A DNA stretch of 27,220 bases from NCBI GenBank assembly GCA_002344785.1, contig DDUL01000058.1, forward strand, positions 1-27,220, written 5' to 3'. Made by a program: the position numbers and the translations under genes. Numbering within the stretch: the first letter of the stretch is position 1; each line of letters opens with the position of its first letter. This document shows positions 1-7,381 of this stretch, one piece after another. The DNA is from Bdellovibrionaceae bacterium UBA2339 (GTDB taxonomy: Bacteria > Bdellovibrionota > Bdellovibrionia > Bdellovibrionales > JAMPXM01). Under the pieces are notes generated by a model that saw only the letters and a program-made list of their open reading frames with translations, was not told where the DNA came from and did not search any database.

Positions 1-1
1 G

Positions 2-277
2 CAAACCCCCGCGCCAACTGACGCCGCGCGACCCGCGCCAGAGCGGAACACGCCCGCGCCCCCAAAGCGCTCGCGCTACATCCCGAAAAAACTCCGGCGC
101 ACAATCCAGCACCAAGCGCAGCACCAATGCGTCAACTGCGGTTCACAGCATGCGCTTGAAATAGACCACATACATCCATTCGCCCACGGAGGATCAAACA
201 GCCAGGCGAATCTCAGAACACTTTGTCGCAACTGTAATCTCAGGGCGGCGACGCGCCTTGGAGTTCGGCGTAACTGA
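2..277 (+). CDS. HNH endonuclease, C-terminal part (5' truncated)
   Basis: The frame is open from base 2 to a TGA at 275-277 and gives 91 residues; the start lies before the window. The visible part has a zinc-binding CVNC (residues 43-46), the nuclease core EIDHIHPFAHGG (53-64) with the conserved D55/H56, an Asn at 70 and a second CRNC pair (75-78). This order (CxxC, DH, N, CxxC) is that of the HNH family, which cuts DNA using a beta-beta-alpha metal fold. The segment before it (residues 1-25) is Pro/Ala-rich and looks like a linker, so an unseen N-terminal domain is likely. Its last 38 bases overlap the 3' end of the convergent minus-strand gene. Free-standing HNH proteins of this type occur in mobile elements and in chromosomal repeat families; which applies here cannot be told. 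Confidence 0.85.
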   Translation, partial: QTPAPTDAARPAPERNTPAPPKRSRYIPKKLRRTIQHQAQHQCVNCGSQHALEIDHIHPFAHGGSNSQANLRTLCRNCNLRAATRLGVRRN

Positions 278-1007
278 TGTGCACGATCTGCGGTTTGCCG
301 TTTTCGCCCATCACGTTGCCGGGGCCTCGGTAGGCGATCACGCGTTGATCGCGCACGTGCATATCGACTTCGATGGGTGAGCTGAAGAGGCGAAAGAACC
401 AATGATCGAGTTGCACTTGCAAGGTGGCGATGTCGTCGGAGGCGCGGCGCAACTTGAAGGCCTCGAAGCCGTAGTCGTCGAGAAAGGCGGGCAGCACAAA
501 GCGCACTTTGAGTCGCTCTCGCGCGATGAGGCGTGGAAGCTCGCGTTCGAGCCAGAGGAGAATGCCTTGGCCGGTCACCATATTGTCGCGCACGTCGACG
601 ACGGCAGACTTGCGGCCCTTGGGGCTCACGCGCGAAAGTTCCACGCGGCGGGCGGCGGGCTCGGGCAGGCGCTTCACTTCGTGGGTGACCTTGCGGCGCA
701 AGTCCTCGTAGGTGTAGCTGGGGAAGAATTCGGGCGAGGCCTGGCGAAAATCCGTTCGCATGCGGGCGATCACCACGTCGGTCGAGGCCGTGCGGTAGTC
801 GGTTTCGATGCGCACGAGCTTGCCATCGGAGTTTCGGATCATTCGATGATCTTCGATGTAGATCAGCTCGCGCGATTTGGGATGGCGAGCTTCGCCGCGG
901 ATGACTTGGCTGCGCTCACCGCTCGCGGTCCCAGTCGCAAACGCAGACGCAGACGAAGCCAACATCAAAACTGTCAACACGAAGGCCCAAGCCTGTCGAC
1001 TTCGCAT
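240..1007 (-). CDS. exported protein of unknown function
   Basis: I recognise no family. A signal peptide is visible (MRSRQAWAFVLTVLMLASSASA, with cleavage after an ASA), followed by about 230 soluble residues rich in Arg and Glu, so a periplasmic location is likely. The start chosen is the ATG at 1005-1007: AAGGAGG stands six bases before it, and it overlaps the stop of the upstream rhodanese gene by one base (TGATG), implying translational coupling. A GTG one codon earlier is also possible but sits too close to the ribosome-binding site. The product pairs with the cysteine-less rhodanese in a two-gene operon and may act with it. The 3' end overlaps the HNH gene on the other strand. Confidence 0.75.
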   Translation of the reverse strand: MRSRQAWAFVLTVLMLASSASAFATGTASGERSQVIRGEARHPKSRELIYIEDHRMIRNSDGKLVRIETDYRTASTDVVIARMRTDFRQASPEFFPSYTYEDLRRKVTHEVKRLPEPAARRVELSRVSPKGRKSAVVDVRDNMVTGQGILLWLERELPRLIARERLKVRFVLPAFLDDYGFEAFKLRRASDDIATLQVQLDHWFFRLFSSPIEVDMHVRDQRVIAYRGPGNVMGENGKPQIVHISYAELQGASPP

Positions 1008-1831
1008 CACTCGCCTCCTTCGCTCAATACGCTGGACTCATCCAAGAACCAAGATAGGCCTTCGGCGAGATTGCGGGCGTCGTAGCCCCACTCGCGCAAG
1101 ATCAGCGTGACGCCCGCCGAACTCAAGCCCGCGAAGCTCACGACGATCACGCCATTTTGCTGCGCGAGGGGTGGCAGTGTGCTGCGCGCATCATTTCGTG
1201 GCAGGCCATCGGCGGTGAAGAATTCGCGCCAGTCGATGCGATGCTGGACGAATCCCGCAAAGGCTTTGGGCAGCGGCTCTTTGATGCGCGCAGGGCGAAC
1301 ATCCAAAACTAAGGGGCGTCGCGATTCCTTCAGTTTCGAGAACTCGCGCGCGGTGATCACGGCGCGAAGATCCACTTTGGGCTTCCAGCGCGCGGTGGCC
1401 TCGGGCTTGAATGGACCAGACTCTCGCGCGGCTGGCGATTTGAGCGTGGAGTACATGGCGACTTGCAAGTTGCGAAAGCCAAGAGATTGCAGCACCCATG
1501 CGATGCGAGACTCGTTGCCGCGACCTCGGGGACCATCTCCCAGAATCAACAGGTCATCATCGCGATGCAGTCCGGCCCGCGCCAGATCTTCAGCGAGTCG
1601 ATCGGGGGACTCGCGCAGTGAGCCTCGAGATCCTGCACCCGGTTGCGAGAGTTGCTCCCAATTCAGGTAGACAGATCGAGGCCACCGCTCGCGAAGCCAA
1701 GTGTCGCGATTGCGAGCGTCGATGACTTTTGTTTTGGGCGTGAGCTGTGGATCGCGCACAAAGATTGTCGCACTCGCTGCGCCATGATCGAAGAACGCCG
1801 CACATATTATAAGGATGAAGTGCAATCTCAC
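1007..1831 (-). CDS. exported tandem rhodanese-like protein without catalytic cysteine
   Basis: The product has 274 residues. Its N-terminus is a signal peptide (LHFILIICAAFFDHGAASA). Two rhodanese-like halves follow: the first has VIDARNRDTWLRERWPRSVYLNW and later LLILGDG; the second has LVLDVRPARI and VIVVSFAGLSSAGVTLILREWGY, which is where an active rhodanese carries its Cys loop. The only cysteine of the whole protein is in the signal peptide (residue 10), so sulfur transfer by the usual persulfide route is not possible. It is more likely a binding or structural domain in the periplasm. The start is a GTG with a poor ribosome-binding site (GAG directly before it), so the exact start is uncertain. 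It is translationally coupled to the exported gene that follows. Confidence 0.75.
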   Translation of the reverse strand: MRLHFILIICAAFFDHGAASATIFVRDPQLTPKTKVIDARNRDTWLRERWPRSVYLNWEQLSQPGAGSRGSLRESPDRLAEDLARAGLHRDDDLLILGDGPRGRGNESRIAWVLQSLGFRNLQVAMYSTLKSPAARESGPFKPEATARWKPKVDLRAVITAREFSKLKESRRPLVLDVRPARIKEPLPKAFAGFVQHRIDWREFFTADGLPRNDARSTLPPLAQQNGVIVVSFAGLSSAGVTLILREWGYDARNLAEGLSWFLDESSVLSEGGE

Positions 1832-2005
1832 CTCATCAGTTTAGGCAAGGTGGGCGCGGGGGCAAGCTCGAGAGCGTCGGCGACGCAGGGTTTTGAGGTA
1901 TTTCGAAGAAAACTGAATTCGCGGTGGCGATGAGGCTTGTGAAAACTGTGTGGCGGAATTGACAGCTGTCGAGGGCCTCAACAGCTGTACTCATTTTGAT
2001 ACATC

Positions 2006-2042
2006 GTCTCAGTGTCTCAGTCGATTTGAGACGGCGTCTCAG
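2006..2042. promoter_or_regulatory. cluster of GTCTCA sites (candidate operator)
   Basis: GTCTCAG occurs at 2006-2012, 2014-2020 and 2036-2042, and its inverse TGAGAC at 2027-2032, so the last two form the perfect dyad TGAGAC-GGC-GTCTCA (2027-2041). The cluster lies 40-80 bases before the start of the DUF4214 lipoprotein gene. Just before it are two ACAGCTGT palindromes (1962-1969 and 1981-1988), the first overlapping a TTGACA (1959-1964) with no good -10 at the right distance. A regulator-binding region is the simplest reading; no regulator is identified. Confidence 0.4.
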
Positions 2043-2083
2043 CGCGAGATCTTTGCACGTGCTAGCCGTCGGCGGGGGGCCAC

Positions 2084-3229
2084 ATGAAAAATATCACTTT
2101 GCGATCGGGAATCCGATCTGTTGTACACTTTTGTCGACGTCAATCCACCACAATCGTTTGCGTGTCGATGTTCGCACTGGCCGGGTGTACCGGTATGCAG
2201 GCGGAGCAACTCGCGCAAAACTCGGGGGCCGCGACGACATCGTCCGCGTCCTCGGGAGTAGAAGATTCGCAACGGACATCAGGACAAAGCGGAGCCAGCA
2301 CGCTGGGCACGAGCCTCAATGTGGAGTTCGAGATTCGCAAGCTGTATCGCGAAATTCTGCAACGTGATGCGGATGCGGCGGGACTCGCTTACTGGGTGAG
2401 TTTTGTGCGACGAGGCGGCGGCCTATTGGGTGTGCGCCAATCGCTGTTGGTTTCGGATGAGTACTTCCAGCTGAAAATTCGCGAGTACTACAAGCTGTAC
2501 TTGAAGCGCGATGCCGAGCCTGCGGGACTGCAGTACTGGCTGAATGTGTTGCGATCCGGAGCGAGCCTCGAGACGGTGCGCGCGGCGATCGCGAACTCCG
2601 AAGAGGCGCGACGTCCTGGGCTTGTGGGTCAGCTGCGAAGCTTGTATCTGGATATTCTCAAGCGCGAGCCAGATGCGGCGGGGCTCGACTACTGGGTCAT
2701 GCGAATGAATCAGGGCATGAGCCTGGAGGATGTGCGCCGATCCATCTTGGTTTCTGACGAATACTTTCAGCTCAAAGTTCGCGAGTACTACAGACTGTAT
2801 CTGAAGCGCGATGCCGAGCCCGCAGGGCTGCAATACTGGGTGAATGCGCTCAAATCCGGCGTGAGCTTGGAGGCGGTGCGCTCGGCGATCGCCAACTCGG
2901 AAGAAGCGCGGCGCTTGGGAGTGCAAGAGTCGATTCGCAGTCTCTATCGTGAACTGCTGGTGCGCGAGGCCGATGCGGCGGGCCTCAAGTATTGGACCGA
3001 TCAAGTGATGCTCGGGATGAGTTTGCAGCAGGTTCGCGCGAACATCATGATCTCGGATGAATACATGCAAGTGAAGTTGCGCGAGTACTACCGCACTTAT
3101 CTCAAGCGCGATCCAGATGCGGCGGGCTTTCAGTATTGGCTGGGTGTTCTTCGATCCGGTGTGAGTCTCGAGACAGTGCGCGCCGCGATCGCGAACTCGG
3201 AAGAAGCGCGACGAATTCTGAATCCGTAG
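2084..3229 (+). CDS. DUF4214-repeat lipoprotein
   Basis: The product has 381 residues. A lipoprotein signal ends in the lipobox ALAGC (residues 31-35), so the mature protein should be lipid-anchored at Cys35. A Ser/Thr-rich linker (about 45-80) leads to six helical repeats of about 48-50 residues. Each has the pattern LYxxxLxRxxDxAGLxYW followed by a helix ending SDEYxQ or NSEEARR, which is the DUF4214 pattern. DUF4214 domains occur in secreted and surface-anchored bacterial proteins, often beside calcium-binding repeats; the biochemical role is not established. The repeats alternate in two types (SDEY type, then NSEEARR type), three pairs in all. The start ATG follows a G-rich stretch (GGCGGGGGG). 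A strong hairpin terminator lies after the gene. Confidence 0.85.
   Translation: MKNITLRSGIRSVVHFCRRQSTTIVCVSMFALAGCTGMQAEQLAQNSGAATTSSASSGVEDSQRTSGQSGASTLGTSLNVEFEIRKLYREILQRDADAAGLAYWVSFVRRGGGLLGVRQSLLVSDEYFQLKIREYYKLYLKRDAEPAGLQYWLNVLRSGASLETVRAAIANSEEARRPGLVGQLRSLYLDILKREPDAAGLDYWVMRMNQGMSLEDVRRSILVSDEYFQLKVREYYRLYLKRDAEPAGLQYWVNALKSGVSLEAVRSAIANSEEARRLGVQESIRSLYRELLVREADAAGLKYWTDQVMLGMSLQQVRANIMISDEYMQVKLREYYRTYLKRDPDAAGFQYWLGVLRSGVSLETVRAAIANSEEARRILNP
2333..3229 (+). repeat. three in-frame 300-bp coding repeats
   Basis: The coding sequence repeats with an exact 300-base period. For example, GCGAGTACTA occurs at 2481, 2781 and 3081, and GGCTCGACTACTGG-like segments recur at the same offset. 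Each 300-base unit encodes 100 residues, i.e. one pair of DUF4214 modules. The exact spacing without indels points to tandem duplication of a two-module unit under selection for length. Confidence 0.85.
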
Positions 3230-3232
3230 TTT

Positions 3233-3276
3233 CTGGATAACTGCCGGATAGCTGCTGGATAACTGCCGGATAACTA
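3233..3276 (+). repeat. four tandem 11-bp repeats after the DUF4214 gene
   Basis: Four head-to-tail copies: CTGGATAACTG, CCGGATAGCTG, CTGGATAACTG, CCGGATAACTA. They can also be read as two 22-bp units. The array begins three bases after the TAG stop and ends before the terminator hairpin, so it lies in the 3' untranslated part of the transcript. It has no spacers, so it is not a CRISPR array. Confidence 0.8.
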
Positions 3277-3291
3277 AATGATCGAAACATA

Positions 3292-3339
3292 GGCGCGCCG
3301 ACGAACTTAGGCTGAGTTCGTCAGGCGCGCCGACTTTTT
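3292..3339 (+). terminator. rho-independent terminator of the DUF4214 gene
   Basis: GGCGCGCC-GACGAACT (3292-3307) pairs with AGTTCGTC-A-GGCGCGCC (3315-3331), a 16-bp stem with one bulged A and a 7-base loop, followed by GAC and five T (3335-3339). The T-run is on the plus strand only, so it serves the upstream plus-strand gene. The convergent catalase-like gene ends 23 bases downstream. Confidence 0.85.
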
Positions 3340-3361
3340 GCGAGGCTAAAGAGTCCGCGGC

Positions 3362-4393
3362 TTAGCGCAGGCGCGGATGTGAGAAGTGCAGTCGTCGATC
3401 GCATCCGAAGGACACAGCAGCGTCAGCCAGGCGAATTCGGCCCACGCGCTTCCAGTGGCTTTCATCGTGGCGATCTGCGCTCACGTCGGAGACGTGAATG
3501 TCAAAGCGCAAGCCTCGATTGTCCTGCACGCCGCGCAGGACTTCGCTGCGAAAATCCGATTCGGAATTGAGCAAGGTGTCTTCGATGGGACGTAGGCGAA
3601 TGTACTTCGGCTGGCGAACATTTGAAGCGGAAGCTTCGCCGGCTTCGGCAAGTTGCGTGAGCGGTCGGAAGCCAGGGTTTTCTTCAACACTCGACAGCGC
3701 GCGCGCGATGCGAAGGCCAAGCCACAAAACGCTGAAACGAAATCCTGTTTCAGGTTCGTTGGTCGTCGAAGTGGTGAGGAAGCTTTGATCTTCCTGGCCC
3801 ATCAAAACATCCACCGTAAAGAAGTTTGCCGAGGTCACGGGCTCGTCGGGATTCTGAGTCGGAAAAACTTTGCCCGCAAAGCCGAAGCCGCGCATGTCGG
3901 CGCGCGCGGTCTCGCCCATCGCGACGCTGATGCGGCCGATGAAGAGGGCTTTGGTGTCTTTGCGAAAGAGTCCGGAATAGCCGAGATCGCGATCGATCTC
4001 CCAAGTTCCCCAGCCGCAAACGCCGTTGGGGTGAAGCTTCTTTGGTAAGTAGTCATAGGTGTCGTGACGATCGGTGAGTGTTCGGCGCGCATCGTTCTCA
4101 AGGCTCACCGCCGAGCCAAAGATCGAAGTCGAGCTGAAGTCGTATTGCGGAAGCTGGCCGGTGCGATACGCGTTCCATTCCGCGAGAGCTTGGCCTTGGG
4201 CGACTTGTGCCGAGGGCGCGGGGGCATTGTCGCGCAGGACTTCGACGACTTCGCGAAAGCTCGAGGCGGCCTGTGGCCTCGACGGCGAGGCTTGCAGCCC
4301 GGACCCGGAGAGCATCGAGGCGAGGAGGAGGAGACTTGTTGTCGGAAGAATATGACGACGAGTGAACGAAGTTGCGGGCAAGAGGCTGAACAT
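3362..4393 (-). CDS. exported catalase-like protein
   Basis: The middle of the protein follows the catalase core order: KLHPNGVCGWGTWEI (compare the catalase VHAKGxGAxGxFEVT with its catalytic His), then ALFIGRISVAMGET, DMRGFGFAGKVFP (compare RGFAVKFYT) and TSANFFTVDV (compare NNxPVFF). The C-terminus ends CDRRLHFSHPRLR and shows no clear heme-ligand Tyr motif (RxxxY), so peroxide-degrading activity is uncertain. It is much shorter than classical catalases (about 480 or more residues). The start at 4393 is preferred because GGAG stands nine bases upstream and because it yields a signal peptide (TRRHILPTTSLLLLASMLSGSGLQA). Earlier in-frame ATGs at 4408 and 4429 have no ribosome-binding site. 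It appears monocistronic and periplasmic. Confidence 0.6.
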   Translation of the reverse strand: MFSLLPATSFTRRHILPTTSLLLLASMLSGSGLQASPSRPQAASSFREVVEVLRDNAPAPSAQVAQGQALAEWNAYRTGQLPQYDFSSTSIFGSAVSLENDARRTLTDRHDTYDYLPKKLHPNGVCGWGTWEIDRDLGYSGLFRKDTKALFIGRISVAMGETARADMRGFGFAGKVFPTQNPDEPVTSANFFTVDVLMGQEDQSFLTTSTTNEPETGFRFSVLWLGLRIARALSSVEENPGFRPLTQLAEAGEASASNVRQPKYIRLRPIEDTLLNSESDFRSEVLRGVQDNRGLRFDIHVSDVSADRHDESHWKRVGRIRLADAAVSFGCDRRLHFSHPRLR

Positions 4394-4604
4394 TTTGAAA
4401 AGCTCCATGACAAGCGGGCGGGCCGGCATCGGAGATGTGGGAGGGAATGTACATTAGGTTTTGGGCGATGGCCTGTGGCCAATTGCGATTGTGTAAATTC
4501 TCAGGAGGGAGCCGTAAATTGCTTCATGGCGAGCCCGCGGAACGAAGTGGGTGGTTGGCCGTTCGGTGAGGTTCAGGAGGGGTCTGGCGAATTCGCGCTG
4601 GCGC

Positions 4605-5390
4605 TTAAGCTTGGCGAATCGAATCGAGCGGGACGACGAGATCGCGCAGGATGATGGCGCAACGCTTGGGATTGTTGGGATCGAAGTAAACGTCGACGCT
4701 GCCATCGTCACCGACTTGGCCGGTGGTTCGGGGATCTGTCCACAAATCTTGGAGGCTCGTCGCTTCGTGAATCTGTCCTGTTTGCGGGTGGACCCACTGC
4801 GCTTTGATGACCCACCGAGGATGGCGGGTGAGTGCCGTCAGAGCCGTCGGAGCAATGTGAGTGGCGCGGCCTCGGACACGATGAGCTGAATTTCGCAAGT
4901 CATCCAAGAGCTTCATGTTTCGAATTCCGTAGTAAATGATCGCTGCGCCGATCCCGATCGGAAAGAGCACTGCGAAGAGATTGAACCATTGTTCATTCCA
5001 AGTGAACTTGCTTTCGGTCGAGACATGTCGAGGATCTCTCGAATCGACCTTGAGCCGAATCTTTTCGCCCATCGTAGATGGAGAAATGCTCGGAGTGATC
5101 TTAGCGGCGTAGTTCGCGCCGGCGACTTGATATTCAGTAAAGCGGTCGTAACAAGGGTGTTCTGTAAGTCGAGGATACCTCGATGTCCCTTCACGACGAG
5201 TACAAGTCGCGTGCTCTTGGCGAACGATCGTGGCTTCGATCTCGATCGCGTGTTGGTCAAATTCATATGCGGCTTTCAACTCGCGTGCGGTCCAGGTCAG
5301 AGTGATCAATCCATAGGCGATCAGCAGATACCCGAACCTCGTCATCTCTGACCCTGCAGAATTCCCTTCGCCTTGGTCGTTGCTCATCAT
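4605..5390 (-). CDS. DUF3592 membrane protein (second of tandem pair)
   Basis: The product has 261 residues. Two membrane segments are visible: FGYLLIAYGLITLTWTA near residues 19-35 and LFAVLFPIGIGAAIIYYGI near 137-155. Between them is a beta-rich extracytoplasmic part (IEIEATIVRQEHATC ... YQVAGANYAAKITPSISPSTMGEKIRLKVDSRDP), the DUF3592 pattern of a small beta domain with a GEKIRLKVDxxDP turn. The C-terminal part repeats this style (WVHPQTGQIHEATS ... VDVYFDPNNPKRCAIIL). The function of DUF3592 is unknown. It is a paralog of the gene just upstream and starts inside that gene's stop codon (TGATG at 5388-5392), so the two are translationally coupled. Paired cysteines (CTRR, PCYDR) suggest a disulfide outside the cytoplasm. 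Confidence 0.75.
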   Translation of the reverse strand: MMSNDQGEGNSAGSEMTRFGYLLIAYGLITLTWTARELKAAYEFDQHAIEIEATIVRQEHATCTRREGTSRYPRLTEHPCYDRFTEYQVAGANYAAKITPSISPSTMGEKIRLKVDSRDPRHVSTESKFTWNEQWFNLFAVLFPIGIGAAIIYYGIRNMKLLDDLRNSAHRVRGRATHIAPTALTALTRHPRWVIKAQWVHPQTGQIHEATSLQDLWTDPRTTGQVGDDGSVDVYFDPNNPKRCAIILRDLVVPLDSIRQA

Positions 5391-6127
5391 CAGCCCGCAC
5401 GTTGAGCGGTGGCGACGCGCAGGAAGATGGCAGCGCGGGTGGGGTCTTTGGGGTCGAAGCGGACTTCGACGGTGCCGTCGGCCTCGATCTGACCGCTGGT
5501 TTGCGGATCACTCCACAGCTCGTCGAATGTGGTGGCGGTGTGAGTTTGTCCCGTGGAGGGGTGAACCCAGTCGGCCTTCACGATCCACGGGTGGCGGCGA
5601 TTGACTTTGATGGAGTAGTTGGGACCGACGTAGGTGACCAGACCGCGGACTCGGTGGGGGGAGTGTTGGAGTTGGTCGAGAATTCTTTGTTTGCGAATCA
5701 CGCTTCGGAGGATGAAGCCGCCGACGGTGGCGAAGACGCTGCCAAAGAGCGTGAGAAAAAGTGGTCCGAGCCAGAGTGCGCCTGAGGTGGACGCTTCTTT
5801 GGGTTGAGCGGGATCGACTTTGAGTTGGAGCTTTTCGCCGGGTGTGTAGGGGCTTGAGGTGGTGTAGGGGAGCGGTGAGGAGTGTGTGGTGCTGTTGATC
5901 TGGTACTCAACGATGGCGCGATAGCAGGTGTAAGTGGTGCGGTGGCTGGAAGAGCCTGAGTCTGAGGAGCGTGTGCAAGTTTCGGTTTGCTGCGAGACCA
6001 CCGTGCCCTCGACATCGATGGCGACCATCGTGAACTGAAGCGAATTCGCCGACCAGACGAGTCCGCCCGTCAAGATCGCCGCGCCGACCACACTAAAGAT
6101 CGTTCCGATTTGTCGTTCGGTCCTCAC
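5390..6127 (-). CDS. DUF3592 membrane protein (first of tandem pair)
   Basis: A paralog of the following gene, with the same plan: a membrane segment (FSVVGAAILTGGLVWS), a beta domain (VDVEGTVVSQQTETC ... YTPGEKLQLKVDPAQP), a second membrane segment (LWLGPLFLTLFGSVFATVGGFIL) and a C-terminal soluble domain (WVHPSTGQTHTATTFDELWSDPQTSGQI ... VRFDPKDPTRAAIFL). I chose the GTG at 6125-6127 because GGAGAAAGG lies nine bases upstream and the protein then begins directly before the first membrane helix, as in its paralog. The frame stays open upstream to a TTG at 6253, but those 42 residues are Ser/Pro-rich with no ribosome-binding site. Function is unknown; the pair may form a heteromeric membrane complex. 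Confidence 0.7.
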   Translation of the reverse strand: MRTERQIGTIFSVVGAAILTGGLVWSANSLQFTMVAIDVEGTVVSQQTETCTRSSDSGSSSHRTTYTCYRAIVEYQINSTTHSSPLPYTTSSPYTPGEKLQLKVDPAQPKEASTSGALWLGPLFLTLFGSVFATVGGFILRSVIRKQRILDQLQHSPHRVRGLVTYVGPNYSIKVNRRHPWIVKADWVHPSTGQTHTATTFDELWSDPQTSGQIEADGTVEVRFDPKDPTRAAIFLRVATAQRAG

Positions 6128-6307
6128 AGCATCACGCCTTTCTCCACCTGTTGCCTCGAGTGCGGTTCGATCGACGGTCAAACGATTTGAGGTGGGCGAA
6201 GTACTTTTCGGAATCGGCGCGACGCGACTGAAGGCCTGCGGCGAGTGCCTCAAAGCGAGACGGCTTTGTGGGCCGCTTGGTGCGCTTGGGCCGCGGGGGC
6301 GATTTGA

Positions 6308-6385
6308 GTTTTGCTTTGTGTTTTGGGCTTTGCGCGGTTTGTTCTGCTTTGTGTGTTGCGCTCTCTGTTCTGCGGCTCTGCGCTC
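6308..6385. other. 78-base tract with no A on the plus strand
   Basis: From 6308 to 6385 the plus strand has only T, G and C. Read on the minus strand it is a T-free stretch containing repeated CACAAAGCA and AAAGC words. It lies between the SDR stop and the first DUF3592 gene, on the strand that would be transcribed. If transcribed it would be a U-free leader that is hard to fold. No protein is supported here. Confidence 0.55.
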
Positions 6386-6407
6386 AGCGCTCAGCGCGGG
6401 CGAGCGC

Positions 6408-7067
6408 TCACCAAGGCAAGGCTTCGCCCTTGAAGTTCACAAACTGACCTGAGTTGCCTGGCCTCATCCCCATGATGACTTTCCAGATTCCCGCAACCGA
6501 CTCGGAAACTTCCGTCGGCGCGCGCGAACCACCCATCTCAGTTTTCACCCAACCCGGATGAATCAAGGCGAAGGCGATCTGCGGATGATCGATCGCAAGG
6601 CTGCGGGTCAACATGTTCAATGCCGTCTTCGATGATCGATAAGCGTAGTAGCCGCCCGATGAGTTGTCATGAATCGAGGCCATCAAGGTGGAGATCTGCG
6701 CCACGCGCGGAGCTGCGGACTTTTGCAGGGTCGGCAAAAGTGCGCGGCTGAGCAAAAACGGAATGGTCGAGTTCACCCAGAAACTTTGCGCCAAGTCCTC
6801 AGCGGTCTCACCTTGAGTCATCATGCCGGCGTTGTTGATGAGGACGTCCAGACCTTCAGCGCTTTGGCGTCGGGCCAACTCGTCGATTGCGCCAGCTTGG
6901 CTGATGTCGATTTGCAGCAGCGTCAGCTGTTCGGGATGCTGGCTGGCGAGCTTTTGCAGTGAGCTTGTGTTGCGTGCCACCGCATAGACTTTGTGGCCCG
7001 CCTTCAGTGCTTCTTGGACCAAACCAAAACCGATTCCGCGCGAACAACCTGTGATGAGTGTTTTCAT
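6408..7067 (-). CDS. short-chain dehydrogenase/reductase (SDR)
   Basis: The product has 219 residues and a Rossmann fold. TGCSRGIG (residues 6-13) is the cofactor glycine motif TGxxxGIG. NNAG (78-81) is the structural motif. Y143 and K147 (YRSSK) form the YxxxK catalytic pair, with a Ser near 131. The PGWVKTEMGG segment after them is also typical. The family reduces or oxidises carbonyl/alcohol substrates with NAD(P)H; the substrate cannot be read from sequence. The start at 7067 is chosen because AAGAGG precedes it closely and MKTLITG is the usual family beginning; the 19 residues upstream (from 7124) are not SDR-like. It is cytoplasmic and divergent from the WYL regulator gene, which is a plausible controller. 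Confidence 0.9.
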   Translation of the reverse strand: MKTLITGCSRGIGFGLVQEALKAGHKVYAVARNTSSLQKLASQHPEQLTLLQIDISQAGAIDELARRQSAEGLDVLINNAGMMTQGETAEDLAQSFWVNSTIPFLLSRALLPTLQKSAAPRVAQISTLMASIHDNSSGGYYAYRSSKTALNMLTRSLAIDHPQIAFALIHPGWVKTEMGGSRAPTEVSESVAGIWKVIMGMRPGNSGQFVNFKGEALPW

Positions 7068-7143
7068 AGCCTCTTGTCGTAGCGATGGACTGATGGAAAT
7101 GCAACGAGTTGGATGCGCACGCATGCGCGAGTTCGCAGTGAAT

Positions 7144-7224
7144 TTAACAGCGGAGTTAACTGGCGTGGCGGGGATGTGGGGCCAGAGCTAAACTTAAGAG
7201 AGCGTGAGGCGTCTCAAGTTGAGA
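7144..7224. promoter_or_regulatory. two dyads in the SDR/WYL divergent region
   Basis: TTAAC-N6-GTTAA (7144-7159) and TCTCAA-G-TTGAGA (7212-7224) are perfect inverted repeats in the 314-base gap between the divergent SDR (start 7067) and WYL (start 7382) genes. A further GTTAAC lies at 7342-7347. They are candidate operators for the WYL regulator. Apart from these I see no RNA gene and no convincing -35/-10 pair in this gap. Confidence 0.4.
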
Positions 7225-7381
7225 TCTCGCGGTCCAACGCGATGAGAATAGTGGCAAAGTTCAGGACGAAAGTCGCCGATAAGTGAGGCGTAACTTCATT
7301 CGTTGTCGGAGCGTTGGCCTCGGCCAACTTCGCATTGAATTGTTAACCAATCGACTTCAAGAAGCGTGGGGAGAGTACAAC

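Noticed and set aside
402..1085. 227-codon open frame on the plus strand
   Set aside because: It lies antisense over the exported gene and the end of the rhodanese gene, which have a signal peptide, coupled TGATG and ribosome-binding site. Its product is a Gly/Ala/His-rich shadow without family features.
2423..3070. 215-codon minus-strand frame inside the DUF4214 gene
   Set aside because: It is the antisense image of the repeats; the plus strand has the lipobox and the repeat motif.
3233..3276. Short tandem array as a CRISPR
   Set aside because: Units are 11 bp, directly abutting, with no spacers, and no cas genes are in the window. The 12139 and 8418 arrays fail for the same reason.
6192..6452. 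86-codon plus-strand frame rich in Cys and Phe
   Set aside because: Caused by the A-free T/G-rich tract; overlaps the SDR 3' end on the other strand and lacks a ribosome-binding site.
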